DNA of 64,000 bases, taken from assembly GCA_011037195.1 (NCBI GenBank), contig JAAEAF010006592.1, positions 123,883 through 187,882 of the forward strand. Reading direction: 5' to 3'. A model generated the notes under the pieces. The model saw only the letters and a program-made list of their open reading frames with translations. It did not search any database and was not told where the DNA came from. The position numbers and the translations under genes were made by a program. Below, piece after piece: positions 10,812 to 23,571 of the stretch (positions within the stretch are counted from its first letter, which is position 1; every line of letters starts with the position of its first letter). The stretch comes from Triatoma infestans (lineage: Eukaryota > Arthropoda > Insecta > Hemiptera > Reduviidae).

Positions 10812-13800
10812 GTAGTAATGGAAAGAAAAATGGCACTTGACATTTGTTAAATGATAATAACTAATTGTTAGCTTAAAAACTAAACACCGGAGTAATGACG
10901 AATGATTTAAAGAGAGGTTAGTGCAGAATGTGAGTGTGTGTATTCTGATCACATAACAATGCACACAAGTTCAATAACCTGGCCCACGATAAACAACTGT
11001 AAACGTTCTAGATGTATTATTACTAACATAATTTGTTTAATTACAGTTTGTTTGTATGTCTGTGAAGAGGTGGAGCAGATTTTTAGTGACTTGTTAGATC
11101 TGCAATATAGGGCAGTTTATTAATAGCGAACCCTTATTGGTGCAGTTGCTTTATGATTTGTTGGTTGACCGCACACCAACTATCGGCTCTAAAACTGGCA
11201 AAAAGCAATTTCCTCCCCTCACCGCCCTATTTACATTGCAATATGGCTGCCGGCTGACAATGCCGCACATTATCAAACTTTACGGAGCATGATTGCCATT
11301 ACAATTCTTTCATTTTTAAACAATACTCATCTCATTTTACCTTTGATTTGATTTTTATTGCTGTCAGAGGAGGTTGTGCAGCCGCGTCAGATCTTAGAAA
11401 TTGAGATTTAAGCGGAAACATCAATGTTTTGGATGCGTAAAAAAATGTTTTTACCGAATGGACTGAAAATGAGGAATTTAATTTTATGGGGAATAATTTG
11501 TTTAAGTTTCTCGAAAACGACTGTTGCTTTAATTTTGATAATAACTAAACACAAATAAATCTAACACTTACACTTAAAAACTTCTATTGGGGAAAACTGA
11601 TTTTCCGGAGACCCTAGGCTAGTGTAACGTGACTCCCTCTAATGTGCTATTTCCGTAGGAAATATGGTTCAACATTGATTGATTCATTCTTTTTTTTATT
11701 CAGTTCGAACTCAATATGGGTTACATTTACTGGATTATTCATCGTCCAACACTGTTGCCATGACATGATTACGTCAAACAATTTAATGTCCAGATCGTTC
11801 CAGCAACTCGAGGCCAAACTAAGCGTTCATTTAGCAATCAATTTCCATACGCAACAATCAACAAACATTAATTATACTATACTAGGTAAAGTTTCTGTTT
11901 AGTATAAAGGTAAGAATTTACAAATTTATTACTACAATAAGAGTTTAAGAACAGATTATTCACAAGAAGTTCTGACCCTCGCGCATTGTGTTCGCTTCCT
12001 CTTTAATGAAATATGTCTAGTTATACGAGTTGCCGAGAACCCCGACTGTATCATCATTTCAAAACATCAATACACTACTATGTTGCAGAGGGGTTCAATT
12101 ACTAAGATTTTTCAAAAGGTAGAGGTATAGAAAATTTTGTCGAATAATGTGAAATAAAACAAGGAATGAGAACATTAGAAGAAAAGCGAACATAAATAGG
12201 CGGTTAGTTGGGTAGAGAGGTCTCCATGGCAACGTCTGCTGCAACGCCAACACAGCGAGATCTCCCTTTCTTAACTGTAACTCACAGCATGCAAACACCA
12301 AGCTCAGCACAATGTACCAAACTAATCACTCTCTGTACAACTTGCAAATCTACTAAATAACCTCTGTAGTCAACTATCTGACATACCTAAATCCCTGAGA
12401 CCCATTAGCAAAGCATGCAATCTATTGAGAAGGTTTCAATCAAAATTAGTAAATATTAATTTATAATTTCAAGATACATAGAAGATATTCGAGACAGAGT
12501 TTTAATAAGAAAGAAAATTTTCATTCTTAACAAACGGAAACATCAATGAACTACAATAAGAATTCTTCGATAATAATATAAACGACCTGTTGGACCAATA
12601 CAATCTCATCTTCCTGGCACAAACATCCTGGCCTGCAAATGTTACCCAAATATCCTGAAAGGCAATTTGTCAATGTATTGCAGCGATTCGTTTTAAATCT
12701 TCAGTTAAAAAAAAGGTGGTGTCGTCAATATCTTTGAGAGAGCAAGGTAATGTTCACAGAGAATTCGGTCTGTCGATTCTCTTAAAGACATCTCCATCAT
12801 TTCTTTACTGCCTTAGTGATGTCCTTTCAGATACAGGAAACGAAACTAGCAAATTATACTATTCTCTTGAGAGACCCCTCTCTTGGAGAACTGTCCAAGT
12901 CTTGGCGGTATCATCTAGTCTATTCGCTCCATCACCCTGTGTATAATCTAAATTTATTATTTATTTATATTTCAGCACAATTCACATTTCAGCCCACTCT
13001 TACTCTTCTAAATATATAAATAATACTAAATATAATACTAAAATACTACTATTGAAACAATTAATGCTACATTATTTATTTATTAATTTAATAATTTATA
13101 TATAATACTTTTTTTTTTTTTTTTTTGAAATTTACAACTATAACAATAGTTATAACAAGTAAATGTGATGATAGTTGATGCAGTAACAGGATGTTTAGAT
13201 TAGAGAAGCCACCCAGTGGTGACACTCCGTTATCATGGGACTTATTTCACTGTGTCATGACAATAGTAGATCGCGGGGCCATCTCCTCTTCAATCTCCCT
13301 AGGGGATTGCCTGGTATTGTAGGACAAGAGAGCTGTTCTATAAGAGAATTGGAATGAGCTGCTGTAGAGGAGTGAAATTTGAGGAAACGAGATTTTGCTA
13401 AGTCGTGGACAAAAGGAATGTTCAGATCATTGTGGATAGTGAGGTTAGATATAAAAAATGGAGCTATATATAATACTAAATATATAATTATTATTATATA
13501 AAAATATGAATAAATAAAAGAAAAGAAACGAAATTACATTTTAATAATTATGAAGGGATAAGTGAAATGAACAAAAATTAAACAAACTTCAGAACAATGG
13601 ATCTTAATATTACCAAACACTTTTTGTAATATAATAATGCTCAACATTACAAATATATTTTGTACCAGAGTTATATATTATATTTTTAATATGATGATAA
13701 AGTAGATCATCATTGTTAGTGTTAATATTACATTAATACAATATTGTCTGATTGGCTGATATAGGCTACATTCTCATTTTCATTGAAGTTACACAATATA

Positions 13801-14090
13801 CATTTCAAATCAGTATTAATTAAATGATAGCAATGTTTGCAATCTATGAAATAACCTCGTTAATCAACTATTTAACACCTTTAAACGCCCCAGCTTATCG
13901 ACCTAAATAAGTCCCGAAGTCAGAAATGCCAAAGAACCCACTGAAGAGCCAATCGGAGCAGCGCTTCGGTAGTCACAGTGATGATTTCCCAGCACTATCA
14001 GAAATCTTGCGAATCCTCTGTTCTAGGACTTGTCATGGAGATTTGATGGAGTGGTGAGTCAATAAATTTGGCTGTTGTTTCCAAGACAAA
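10812..14090. other. Unassigned, very AT-rich, with a T-run
   Basis: No gene or RNA is recognised. The stretch includes a run of 17 T at about 13,110-13,126 and AT-only patches at 12,950-13,110 and 13,450-13,510. Confidence 0.4.
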
Positions 14091-14094
14091 AAAA

Positions 14095-14570
14095 AAGTTA
14101 GGAGTGAAACACTCACACGACTTGCTCTGACTGTGAAATGGCAAATTTCCTTCACACTTATAATTCTTATTAATGTTTAAAACGTCGGCATTTTGATGAA
14201 GAAAATCACAAAAAACTGAAAAACCTATTCAGTAAAGTCTCACTTCCGGTCAACCGATTTTCTTCAAACTGAATATTTTGGCAACTTATATAATTCTAAT
14301 TAATATTATTTAGTTGAGAAAATTGTGTAATGAACTGAAATAACACATAACCCCCTTCTCCCAAAGGTCCTCTTAAATCAATTTTCCAAAAGAAATGTTC
14401 CAAATAAAAGTGGCAGCTCTTTGTATCTGAAGTTAATATTTAAAGTTCAAAGAAAATCGTAGGAAATGTTTTAATGAAAATAGCAGAAAACTGAAAGTGG
14501 CATTTCCGGTTGATGGATTTTGCCCAAAATCTTCGTTCTGTTGAAAGAGTACTGTAAAAATCAAAATCTA
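14095..14570 (-). repeat. HINE-like copy, 5' truncated
   Basis: The hairpin end 'gtgaaacactcacacgac' is followed by two family blocks, 'cacttccggtcaaccgatt' and 'catttccggttgatgga', each preceded by 'aaagaaaatcg'. The palindromic end is missing. Confidence 0.8.
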
Positions 14571-14705
14571 GTTTTTCGCAACAACATAAAAAAAGGAATC
14601 GAACTAATTATTAGTGCAATTAAACAAATAAATTATAATTAGAAAAGGCGTTATATATTAGAGCTCGATAAACTAGAGACTATGTAACTATGTAAATTGG
14701 AGTAA

Positions 14706-14746
14706 GTGACAGTCTGGTGTAAGTGTTTCACACCAGATTCTTTTAT
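14706..14746 (+). repeat. HINE-like terminal hairpin, plus orientation
   Basis: 'gtaagtgtttcacaccagat' followed by 'tctttt' is the hairpin end in the opposite orientation to the copy just upstream. Confidence 0.6.
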
Positions 14747-15995
14747 ATTGATAAAATTCAAATGGATGGAATGAATAGCGCACAAAATGTCATCGTATCT
14801 ACAGTCAGCTGGCATAAAGTAAATGGGTCAGTACAATGGTTGATAAATATAATGATAATAATGCGATAATTGAAACAATAGATGATATCGGCTTGGCAAC
14901 AGCACCAGACGGCTGTAGTGCTGTGTCCTGCATGCGCCTGGGAACAAGTGACCAATGGTGTGGAAGGTGATTGTAATCTTTATTAATCGGCGGCCACTTT
15001 ACGCATATCTGCAACAGCTGTTTTTATTCTCATATTTTGTTATTTGTGCCAAGTATTATGAACTATGGCAAAATATTTCTCTGGAATTACAGATCGGAAT
15101 TCAGCAAATGTGATGTATTTAATGCAATTGAAATTACTGTAATAGACGAAAAAAAAAATCTTTGTCTAGAGCATTTAAATCTAGTGGCAATATTCAAAAC
15201 CTGGACGTATACATTGTGATACACTCACAAATACAAACTCCGTGTCTCACAAAGGTTAAAAGAGCAACTGGGGTGTGTGAGAGGAAATAATACACAACAA
15301 AGAACTGGAGTAGCTGAGGGTTACTTCAGGACATTATGCCTTCGAGTTGTTTCCAGCCCAATTTGTAGCTTGTTTTAAAGGCTTATCTGTGTCAGATTAC
15401 CACTATCATTTCGCCGGATTGCCATTATCAGAAAAATCCTGTATTACTCCGGAAAGTTCAATAGTCTGCGGTGATTTCTGCAGTCATTTTCTTCTTGTCC
15501 TGTTAATCTACCGGTCTTTTAAGTTGGCATTTATACCGGAAAATCCTTTTTGTATTGGTTTCCAAGGGTGTGTATGCCCAAAAATTGTCAACACAGGGAA
15601 ATAAAAGTTATTGTGACAGTCTTTTGCACTAATACTAATCTACTAACATTAGTTGAGGAAGCATTTAATAATTCGTTCATTTGTTCATGGCAAACCAAAA
15701 TGAATTAATAGAAGGATAAATCAATAATTAGGGGAATAATTAATTAAATAAATTAGGTATGTGTTAACAGGCAGAGAGGCGGCTAATTGAGATTCGCAAC
15801 AAGGAAATATTGAAACACTGGCCTCGCTTCAAATATTTACAATAATAAGGAATAATTAAGTTAATAATTAAGAAATATTCAATGCCAGTCTCAAAATCTA
15901 ATTTGGAGTTGGAAATAGGAGATAACTAACCCCGAACTACTTAATAACAAATATAGCTGTGAGAACTTTAAAAGGCTGCAAGACTTTCCAGAAAG
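14747..15995. other. Unassigned sequence
   Basis: The open frame at 15,347-15,604 contains a chance GDF triplet but no endonuclease context. I see no other structure. Confidence 0.4.
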
Positions 15996-16365
15996 AGTAG
16001 CGTAAGGATACAATGCAAACTGACGGACTTGGAACTTGGACTTGATGGTTACTTTTGTTAAACTTAGGGACTAATGATTTAAGGACCTCTCTTTTATATG
16101 CTTCGGATTCTCCTTACAGCCTTTCTTTTATTTACAAGGAATAAAGCCTAGTTGGGGTGTTAATTTATCTCGGAGAGTCTTGTGAAGAGTAGTTTGATGA
16201 CAGGTGCAGCCTGTCATGACGTTATGTGACGTGCCTTGACGAACCTCCTTCTGAAAGTCTTTATTAGAATCTTAAAGAAGATAGTGTTCCACTAAATTAT
16301 GCTGTCGGGAATAAAAGAGAGGTCTTCAATCAGCAAAAAGTCAGACTCTATCGCCTTACGCTACT
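15996..16365. mobile_element. Putative MITE / foldback element
   Basis: This is a non-coding 370-bp unit. The outer inverted repeats are AGTAGCGTAAGG (15996-16007) and CCTTACGCTACT (16354-16365). A longer inner pair is built on GACCTCTCTTTTAT (16084-16097) and ATAAAAGAGAGGTC (16311-16324), lying 88 and 41 bases from the ends. A further hairpin, ATGACAGG...CCTGTCAT, sits at 16197-16217. No convincing target-site duplication is visible, so superfamily and exact ends are open. Confidence 0.6.
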
Positions 16366-16369
16366 TTAT

Positions 16370-17045
16370 CTTTGTCAAGTACTCTCTGAAACTTAACAAT
16401 TATATTGTCTATATTTGTGTAGTGAGTGTGTTAGTTTACATTTTACCAACCTCAGAAATTAGTGAAAACTATTGAGGCTAGTCCTACCACAAACGCAGTA
16501 ATATAACCAATAATAGTTCGCTATATCGAAGAAACAATGAACTAGTGAAATTTACTAGACACGTCATAGTAATTTAATGATGTTAAAAATGGATACGAGT
16601 GGAGTAAGTATGGTTGGCATCGATTAAACAAACCTGCAAATACCAGAGTGGTGGGAAGGGTCTCGCGTGCGTTGTAAATTTGCACAGCTTTGCGTCCCCA
16701 CCCCACCGCCATAACTACGACTATGGTAGTTTTTACTACTACTATTATTGACCCCATGAACTTAAAATATTGACCTTTGCTCATTTTTTGTTTGTTTCAA
16801 GTTTTCTATGATTGATTACTGACTACTCTCATTATTTCTCTGGCTAGAATTTCGCTAAAGCCTGTTTACCGAGAAGCACTTGGTACCGGTCAGCAATCCT
16901 GGATTGATGCACTAGCTGCCGAGCTGCAAATAAGCATCGTGTCCTTCTAGTTTGAACTTGGTCATGACGTCAAAGGCGTTTCTTCCGTATAAGTTGCCGC
17001 TGTATAAGATCAAGACCATCGTGTCTGGTGTGAAAAACAAATTGT
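16370..17045. other. Unassigned sequence
   Basis: Nothing recognised. Confidence 0.4.
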
Positions 17046-17049
17046 TCTT

Positions 17050-17335
17050 TCTGTCTCTTATAATGACACAGTTTCTTGAATCTTAGGATTTTGATTAAAT
17101 GTTTAATTGTGCTTGATATATAAAAAGAACTGAGTAAATAACATCACACTGCAGTGAAATGACAATCCTAGTGTTTCAGCTTTCCCAGTACACAAATCAA
17201 TTACCCGTTCAAACGTTGCCATTAAAAGTACTAAATCGATATATGTGTAGTTAGCTGAAAAGTTTAAAGAAAATCCTTGGTATCGCTTTCGAAAAAACTG
17301 AAAAAAAAAGTCATTCAGCAAATCAGGACTCTCGA
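17050..17335 (-). repeat. HINE-like fragment
   Basis: It contains 'gtttaattgtgct', 'agtttaaagaaaatcc' and 'cattcagc' blocks in the family order, without termini. Confidence 0.5.
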
Positions 17336-18097
17336 TAACAGAACTGAGCTTATTGAAAGCGGACGAGTGTTCACACTATTTAACTGCTCCAAGAATGTCA
17401 GACTACTCCCCTAGTCCCCTAGTTGTTACATGATTATATTACAGATTGCAACTTTTTTATTTTGTATTCTTATATCCATGTGTATTGATAAACTAACAAA
17501 TTGCAATAGATTCAAATACTCTGTACGTGTGTATTTAGGCGTATAGATTGTTGAGAATGGCTCCTAGTAAAATCTAGTGATTAATTAAAAGTGTAGGATT
17601 CATAAGATAGTAGAATATGGTTCAAAATAACATGAGAAATGGCGAAGAGGAAGAAAAGCAAGCGAACTGGCCACTGATGTGACACAGCGCCTCGTCGTCA
17701 CTGTATGGCCAAGAAGACGGGTTAACGGTAAACAGTTCCGAAGTGAACATTATTACCTAACTACCTGTCATCAAACTGCACAGAGCACTGGGCCATACTC
17801 TGCCGGTAAACTAGTATTGTTTACCCGCTCTATTTTATAAATTCGTAAAAAATCTGATCTAATGTTAAATTTCTTAAAAACTTCAAATTTTTAATAATTA
17901 TTTAATTGTTTTCAGTATAATTATTCAGCTGGGTGAGCTGACAACTGCAACGAATGACAGTTTAGCGGATAGCATGGACAGGATTACCAACTTAAACTTT
18001 TCAGTGCGAAATTTCTTCAAAATAAATACAAAAATAGGAGTCTGCCTATAATTTAATCATAATGGAGTAGTTGATGAGTTAATCGGGAAAAATCGAA
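17336..18097. other. Unassigned sequence
   Basis: A moderately GC-richer patch lies at 17,640-17,760. No coding motif is recognised. Confidence 0.4.
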
Positions 18098-18100
18098 TGC

Positions 18101-18678
18101 AAAAATCTGGTGTGAAATACTCAAGTAAGATTTTCTTTTGGTGCACATGATACAATTTCCTTCAATTTTGAAATATTTACTTGGTGTTTAGTTGCTCTCA
18201 ATATAATTAAGTAATGGTGGGGATTACTTGAAGGAATTTCCTTCAAACATGGAGTATTAAAACACGCTTAACATACGTTGATATTAAAAGTGTTGGAATT
18301 ATATTATACTGAATATCAATTTTAAAGAAAGTTCAATTTTGTAGCTCCCTCAGACCTCAATATTTCTGGGACAATGTTGACGTCGTCAGTATGGGAAGTA
18401 AAGAAAATTGCAAATAACTGAGGAAAAACAAACAAAAAACATCATTTATAAAGTCATCATTCCGAGTGACTGATTTTGACTGAATACAATTTTGTCGGAT
18501 GCGATGATTGTACTTAAACGGATTAACAAGTTTGTGCTTTCTGCAATTTTTATTCGTCTTACTTACATACATATTCGCTAAAAATAATTCTTTTGACTTT
18601 GAGAATCTTCGAACGGTGAAAACTCAATAACGAAAATCTGATATGATTGTTGGATTAAATTTATAAGAGAAAGTAAAA
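18101..18678 (-). repeat. HINE-like copy with both ends
   Basis: On the plus strand it runs from the hairpin end 'aaaaatctggtgtgaaatac' to 'ataagagaaagtaaaa'. The interior keeps 'aagtttgtgctttctgcaat' and 'ggtgaaaactcaataacg'. It has diverged, and the hairpin has lost part of its right arm. Confidence 0.7.
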
Positions 18679-19186
18679 TAATCAAATTGAAGACACATTA
18701 ATTTATACAAACTAAAAATATGATAAAGGCTGTGGGAAATTTTTTATTTATTTTAAAGATCTATGGTTAAATGTTTACAAATATAGATTTTCTTTAATAC
18801 ATACTCAGAGGATATGAATGAGATAATTAGATGTCGGCAATAATGATGGTATTAAAACTATTAAGTAGATAAGGCAGAGGCGGTTAGGAGAGGCTAGTGA
18901 ACGGAGCCGGTACTGTTTACATTGTCCCCATGACAGCGCGCCACACCGCCCACTTTCCCGCCAAGGTCATCCCCACTACCAATGCTGACTATATATACAT
19001 TGCCAATATTATTACCATTTATTACAAGCCAGCTGTCTTAATTTTTCCCTACTATTTAATCAAATTACCAACAAAATTCACACTCAGTGCACTGTAGCAC
19101 TTTTGGGCGATAAAAAGATTGTAATTTTAGTCTGGTTATTAAAGCTACTATAAAAATCAGTTTGGAAACTTATAAACGCATTTCTC
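18679..19186. other. Unassigned, with a GC-richer patch
   Basis: 18,895-18,990 is clearly GC-richer than its surroundings and contains a TTTCCCGCC string. I see no supporting promoter or exon evidence. Confidence 0.35.
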
Positions 19187-19470
19187 TGATTGTAATTCTC
19201 ACGATTTTGTCTGATTTAATTTTTTCCAAATTTGAAAATTGTACTAAATGTTTAGTTGTGCCTGACACCAGATAGATAGAGTAAGGTATGACATTGGAAT
19301 GTTTACAAAGAAAACTAACGGTATAGTACCGACAGTGTACTGGAACAGTTTGGCACCCTCCAACATGTTTTCGTATTCAGGCGACCTCAAAACATGTATT
19401 TCCGGTAATAATTTCTAAAATATGGCACGATCGCACAGACTCCCTCTTCCGCAAAGACAAAGTAAAAATC
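19187..19470 (-). repeat. HINE-like copy, internally deleted
   Basis: It starts near 'tttctctgattgtaattctc' and ends with 'ggcgacctcaaaacatg', 'atttccggt' and 'aaagacaaagtaaaa'. The middle of the element is missing. Confidence 0.6.
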
Positions 19471-20360
19471 AAAGGTAGTTGAAAACCGCTCTTGAGGCTT
19501 TGCACTTAACGGATTATTATGTTGTTTTTACCGTAAAGGAGGAATTTATCCCATTTCCTTCCAGAATACCCAATAGAAAAAAATACTTCGTTGGCACCAT
19601 TTATTAATATAAATAAAAGTTGGTAAATATTTGCAATCTGTAAAATTGTTCTGTATTCGTTTTCCCTTCTGTGCCGGAGGCAGGACAAATGCGAGTATTT
19701 CTGACGCCGATCTTAAACAAGTATGCTTGCAGATGGTCATGCTTGATGATCTGGCTAAAAATTGGCGTCACTGAGGAAAATCGAACGTCGAAACTACTCT
19801 GAGAAAAGGGGTGAAAAATGAAAATAGGCAGCATCATGCACCTTCAACACATCAATTCGGATAAAAATAACTATATAAGTGTTTGAAAAAAAATGAAAAC
19901 TTATAAATAAATCATTCTTATCACAGCTAAGCCCCAATCAATAGCATTTCGACTGGCTGACGTGACATTAACACAAAAAAATAATAAATTAGTATAGAAT
20001 TTTCTTTCAAAAGAATATATGTATATTAACTGCAAGTAACAATGTTGTTCTAAACGGATTTCCTGTATGTCTGCTGTGATCCTTGTAAACAATAACTTTC
20101 AGCATACATAGATGTCGCAAACATCTTTGCTTCATATAGACATTTTCCAAGAATGGGACAAAGACACATCCACCTACCGGACAATATCTAGTGGTCAGTA
20201 ATGGGTAGCAAATACTCCTAACAAACAGTATTCAAATCCTGGGCCAAGCAAATCGGAGATCAAGGATAATGCCGCGAAATAAAGGTGCCTCTTATTTATA
20301 TTTAATTATTAGATTAGAATTGCAATAATTTTTACATTGTTTTAACATTATTACTTTTAG
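19471..20360. other. Unassigned sequence
   Basis: Nothing recognised. Confidence 0.35.
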
Positions 20361-20546
20361 TATCTCATCGCTAGGGGTCATCAAGAAGAAATGCCAACAT
20401 TAATAGAGTATGATCAACCGATCCATGACAAGAATTGGGAACATCCAAGTGAGATAACTGAAATACAAGAAATGGAGAAAACTGAGAAGAAGCATTGGAT
20501 ATGTGATGGATGCCAGAAATATAAAAATATATTTAATTTGAAATAA
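20361..20546 (+). other. Exon-like open frame of 61 codons
   Basis: Directly after a pyrimidine-rich acceptor-like string ending TTACTTTTAG, a frame stays open for 61 codons to a TAA at 20544-20546. It reads IARGHQEEMPTLIEYDQP, then NWEHPSEITEIQEM, then KKHWICDGCQKYKN, with one CxxC. The composition is acidic and coding-like, but the family is unknown. It may be a terminal exon or part of an element. It has no ATG start of its own near the 5' edge. Confidence 0.25.
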
Positions 20547-20657
20547 TCAAAATTATGAGAAAAATGCGTAATCCAGGTAGAAAAAAATGATCGTTCGCAA
20601 AAAGGGTAATCCAGGTAGAAGAGTACAGTTACAGGGAGAGTTCATGAACCTTGATAG

Positions 20658-20777
20658 CATTGTCTACTCCTTCTTCTCACGGGGGAAGATTTGAATGAAC
20701 AATTAGATGACATTCTTGCAACACTATCGGAACCGACATTCAAGCCAGAATACTTGCTTCAGGAATTGCTCTCTTAA
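20658..20777 (+). other. Short coding-like open frame
   Basis: Forty codons after a TAG, ending in TAA at 20775-20777. The last thirty read GEDLNEQLDDILATLSEP and FKPEYLLQELLS, an amphipathic acidic composition. It is not recognised. It follows the exon-like frame at 20361-20546 and a 15-bp direct repeat (GTAATCCAGGTAGAA, about 20,570 and 20,608). Confidence 0.2.
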
Positions 20778-20989
20778 ACTCATGCCAGTGATAGAGATTA
20801 ACATTTATTCTAGATTAACAATTGATCTATTAAGCATAACAGTTGTGATATTGTAAAATATTTAAATTTCTTTAAAGAATATATTTAATTTAATCTACTA
20901 GTGTTTTCTTAATTATTCTTATTACTTCTCTCTTTTAAAACTTACAAACACGCCACAAGCTACCACTACTCTACAACACATCACACCAA

Positions 20990-21850
20990 AAACATATCAA
21001 TGATATACACGGATGGGAGTAAATGTAAAGATAAAGTAGGTTGTGCATTTGTTGTATATCACGGTGAGGTATGGCAAGAGTGGCGAAATATAGACTGCAT
21101 GATTGCAGTTCCAATAATCAGGCAGAGCTTTTAGCTTTATTAAAAGCTCTGGAGTGGGTAACTGACACAAAGAAGCTCTACAATTCAAAAATGTAGGAAT
21201 TATGACGGATAGTCGGGTTTCGTTAGAAGCCATAAAAAATGCGGCCAACCATGGTTACCTCAGTGAACAAGACAGGAAAAGAATTAAAAATCTCAAGAGG
21301 GATGATATTAAGATCACTCTGAACTGGGTGAAGCATGCAGGACTACAAGGGAATGAAGAAGCTGATAGGGAAGCAAAACATGCATCTATAGACGACAGCC
21401 TGAATGTAGCTTACTACAAATGCCCTAAAACATATATAAAAAGAATGATCATTGAGGAAAGTACCCGGAAATGGGAAGATTAATGGAAAAGGAGCAGAAA
21501 GGGGCTCAAACAAAAAGATTCTTTCCAACTGTTACACACAGAATAAATAACACATTCCGATTACAAGTATCCTCACTCACTTCTTATCAGGTCTGGACCA
21601 AACAAGGCATATTTGAATAGGTTTAACATTATTCAGTCTCCTTATTTCCCTATAATTCAAACTCCATCCAAGATATCCACCATGTTATATATGTATGTCC
21701 ATTGGTGGAGAGACACAGAGCAGCTTTAATTAGATCAATAACATGCAGAGGAAATAATGGCCAATATCAGAAGCGCAGCTCATTTCGGAAGACAATATTG
21801 ATTTGTTTATAAAATTTGTAAATATTAACTTTAACGAAATTAACTCTTGA
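20990..21850 (+). pseudogene. 5'-truncated LINE: RNase H and C-terminus
   Basis: The sequence opens with IYTDGSKCKDKVGCAFVVY (first catalytic Asp). Then come a QAELLALLKALEWV block (catalytic Glu), IMTDSRVSLEAIKNA (second Asp) and LNWVKHAGLQGNEEADREAK (final Asp), so all four RNase H active-site residues are preserved although they fall in different frames. Downstream are remnants of the LINE tail with RF-I-SPYFP and a histidine/cysteine block before 21,720. The reverse transcriptase is absent, consistent with 5' truncation. It resembles the I/R1 group by RNase H type and is not the same copy or subfamily as the 4.4-8 kb LINE. Confidence 0.85.
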
Positions 21851-22111
21851 TAAAGATTCGTTCATTCTGTTTCATTTATTTCATGTTTTGTTTTATTTCA
21901 TTTTTATTTTTAAGGAGTTTTTACATTTAGTTGTTAAGATTTACTATGTTTCTTACCCAACTTGTGTTATAGTGACTCTTGTCAATTTTTAATTTAAGAA
22001 TATAAAACTTCTTTATTGTTGATGATTTATACGCAATAAATTACATGTAATATATTACATGAAGCATGTAGAAATTAATAAACTCTTCCTTAGTAGGGTT
22101 ACTACTGAGGA

Positions 22112-22215
22112 AAAAACTGTCCATCACCAGACAGTGAGCTGTAGAGGCCCCGAGGAAGAGAAATCTAAGAGCAGCATGCTGGATTCGAACCCGCAATCTC
22201 CAGCTAATCCTTTTC
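22112..22215 (-). mobile_element. tRNA-derived SINE, truncated copy
   Basis: It matches the SINE at 48.5 kb: hairpin ACTGTCC-ATCACC-AGACAGT (22116-22135), 'gagctgtagag', 'agaaatct' and 'gcagcatgctgg'. On the minus strand a B-box GGTTCGAATCC lies at 22181-22191. The A-box half of the tRNA-like head is missing or mutated. Confidence 0.75.
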
Positions 22216-23160
22216 CCTTTATGTTTTATGGTTACTAACATTTGATGAACTATTTTTTTTTAATCAGTTAACACTTGTTTGTATACACTTGTCTGTAATG
22301 AGAGAACACTGTCCGCAGACCGTCAGTGCACTAAGACGCCGGCGCCAATAACCACAGATATTGACGCGCCTCAATTGTTAAAACAAAAACAAAAAATAGA
22401 ACAATAATGGGGAACACAATCATAAGAAACGAACCACTATAGAAATGCTCAAAGATAACACCTGCGATAATCTGATCTAGAAGGACTTGGCTACTTATCA
22501 CTACTAACCAACTATACTATCATTAAACATTATAATTATTATTGATATTTAATATGTTTATGTTCATATTTTTTTTAATGATTAATTTTTTTTTTTTTTT
22601 TAATGTTTTATGTGATTATTTGGTTGTGGTAACAACCAAACGACAATATGGAAGTTATATAAAGACTACAAAATTTCCACTAGCAAAGTCAACTCCCCAG
22701 ATGTTGGTATAAAATTCTGCCAATTTGCTGTCCTAGTTAATAAAATCAGTGTAACAGATTGTGCACTTTTGATGATAATACATAAACATTCACAGAACTC
22801 AATGATGAACTACATTTTATGTTTTATATTATTCAGTGTAATTAAAACCTTTGATTCATCAAAATTTAATCCTTTAATCCAATTAAAATTTTTATTTGAA
22901 TGAAGTCGGTCCGACAGAAGAGTATTAGAGAAAGAGGTAGGGTGGGTGAACGAAGAATGATGAGCTCGTGATGTAGAATGGTGGCTTTGGCTAGATGGAT
23001 AGCGTAGCTCAAAACAGATATAACTAGTTAGAACGGTTGCTGGTGACGTTAACGGGTTTAGACCGTTAGATATCGGACCAAGCCTCCATAAAACCAAATT
23101 ATCTTACTGCAAATAAATGCATAGAAATTATCTGTGTGTAGATTTCAAACATTTCGAAAA
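22216..23160. other. Unassigned, AT-rich with T-runs
   Basis: Poly-T and AT-rich patches lie at 22,560-22,610. No coding motif or repeat terminus is recognised. Confidence 0.4.
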
Positions 23161-23164
23161 AAAT

Positions 23165-23410
23165 TCCGAAATACTCACAAACTTACATTCAGTAACGTCG
23201 AACTTTCTATTTTCTTTAAACTTGGAATTCTAGCAATGGATGTAATGAAACTTAATATTACAAGTATGGTAGACGCATAAAAATGTAACTGAAGTGGCAC
23301 TTTAGAGGGGGAGCGATAAAGCTGGCAGTTCCCTCAAAAGATCAACATTCCTATAAAATGTTTCAAACAAAAGTAATAGGCCTGTGTGTGTGTGTGTGTA
23401 ATTTTCTCCA
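23165..23410 (-). repeat. HINE-like fragment
   Basis: It carries 'ttggaattctagcaatg', 'gaagtggcactttagaggg', 'aaaatgtttcaaac' and a (GT)7 run at about 23,385-23,399, in family order. Confidence 0.6.
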
Positions 23411-23571
23411 GTGGAAAATCACTGGAGTCGTATTCGAGAACATTCATTGTTGAGACATTCTGTCTGGCCAGGCGCTAAAAGTTTGTTTTCTCATGAAGGG
23501 GAGCCCAAAAAAAATATTTTCAGTGGTATAATATTTTTTAAAATTTATCAAGAATGCAAATATTTCCGCAT

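Noticed and set aside
15347..15604. GDF triplet suggesting a LINE endonuclease
   Set aside because: The residues around it (IVCGDFCSHFLLV) lack the N-H pattern of GDFN-H, and no other endonuclease motif is nearby.
22041..22241. 66-codon minus-strand open frame
   Set aside because: It overlaps the second SINE copy and is a by-product of it.
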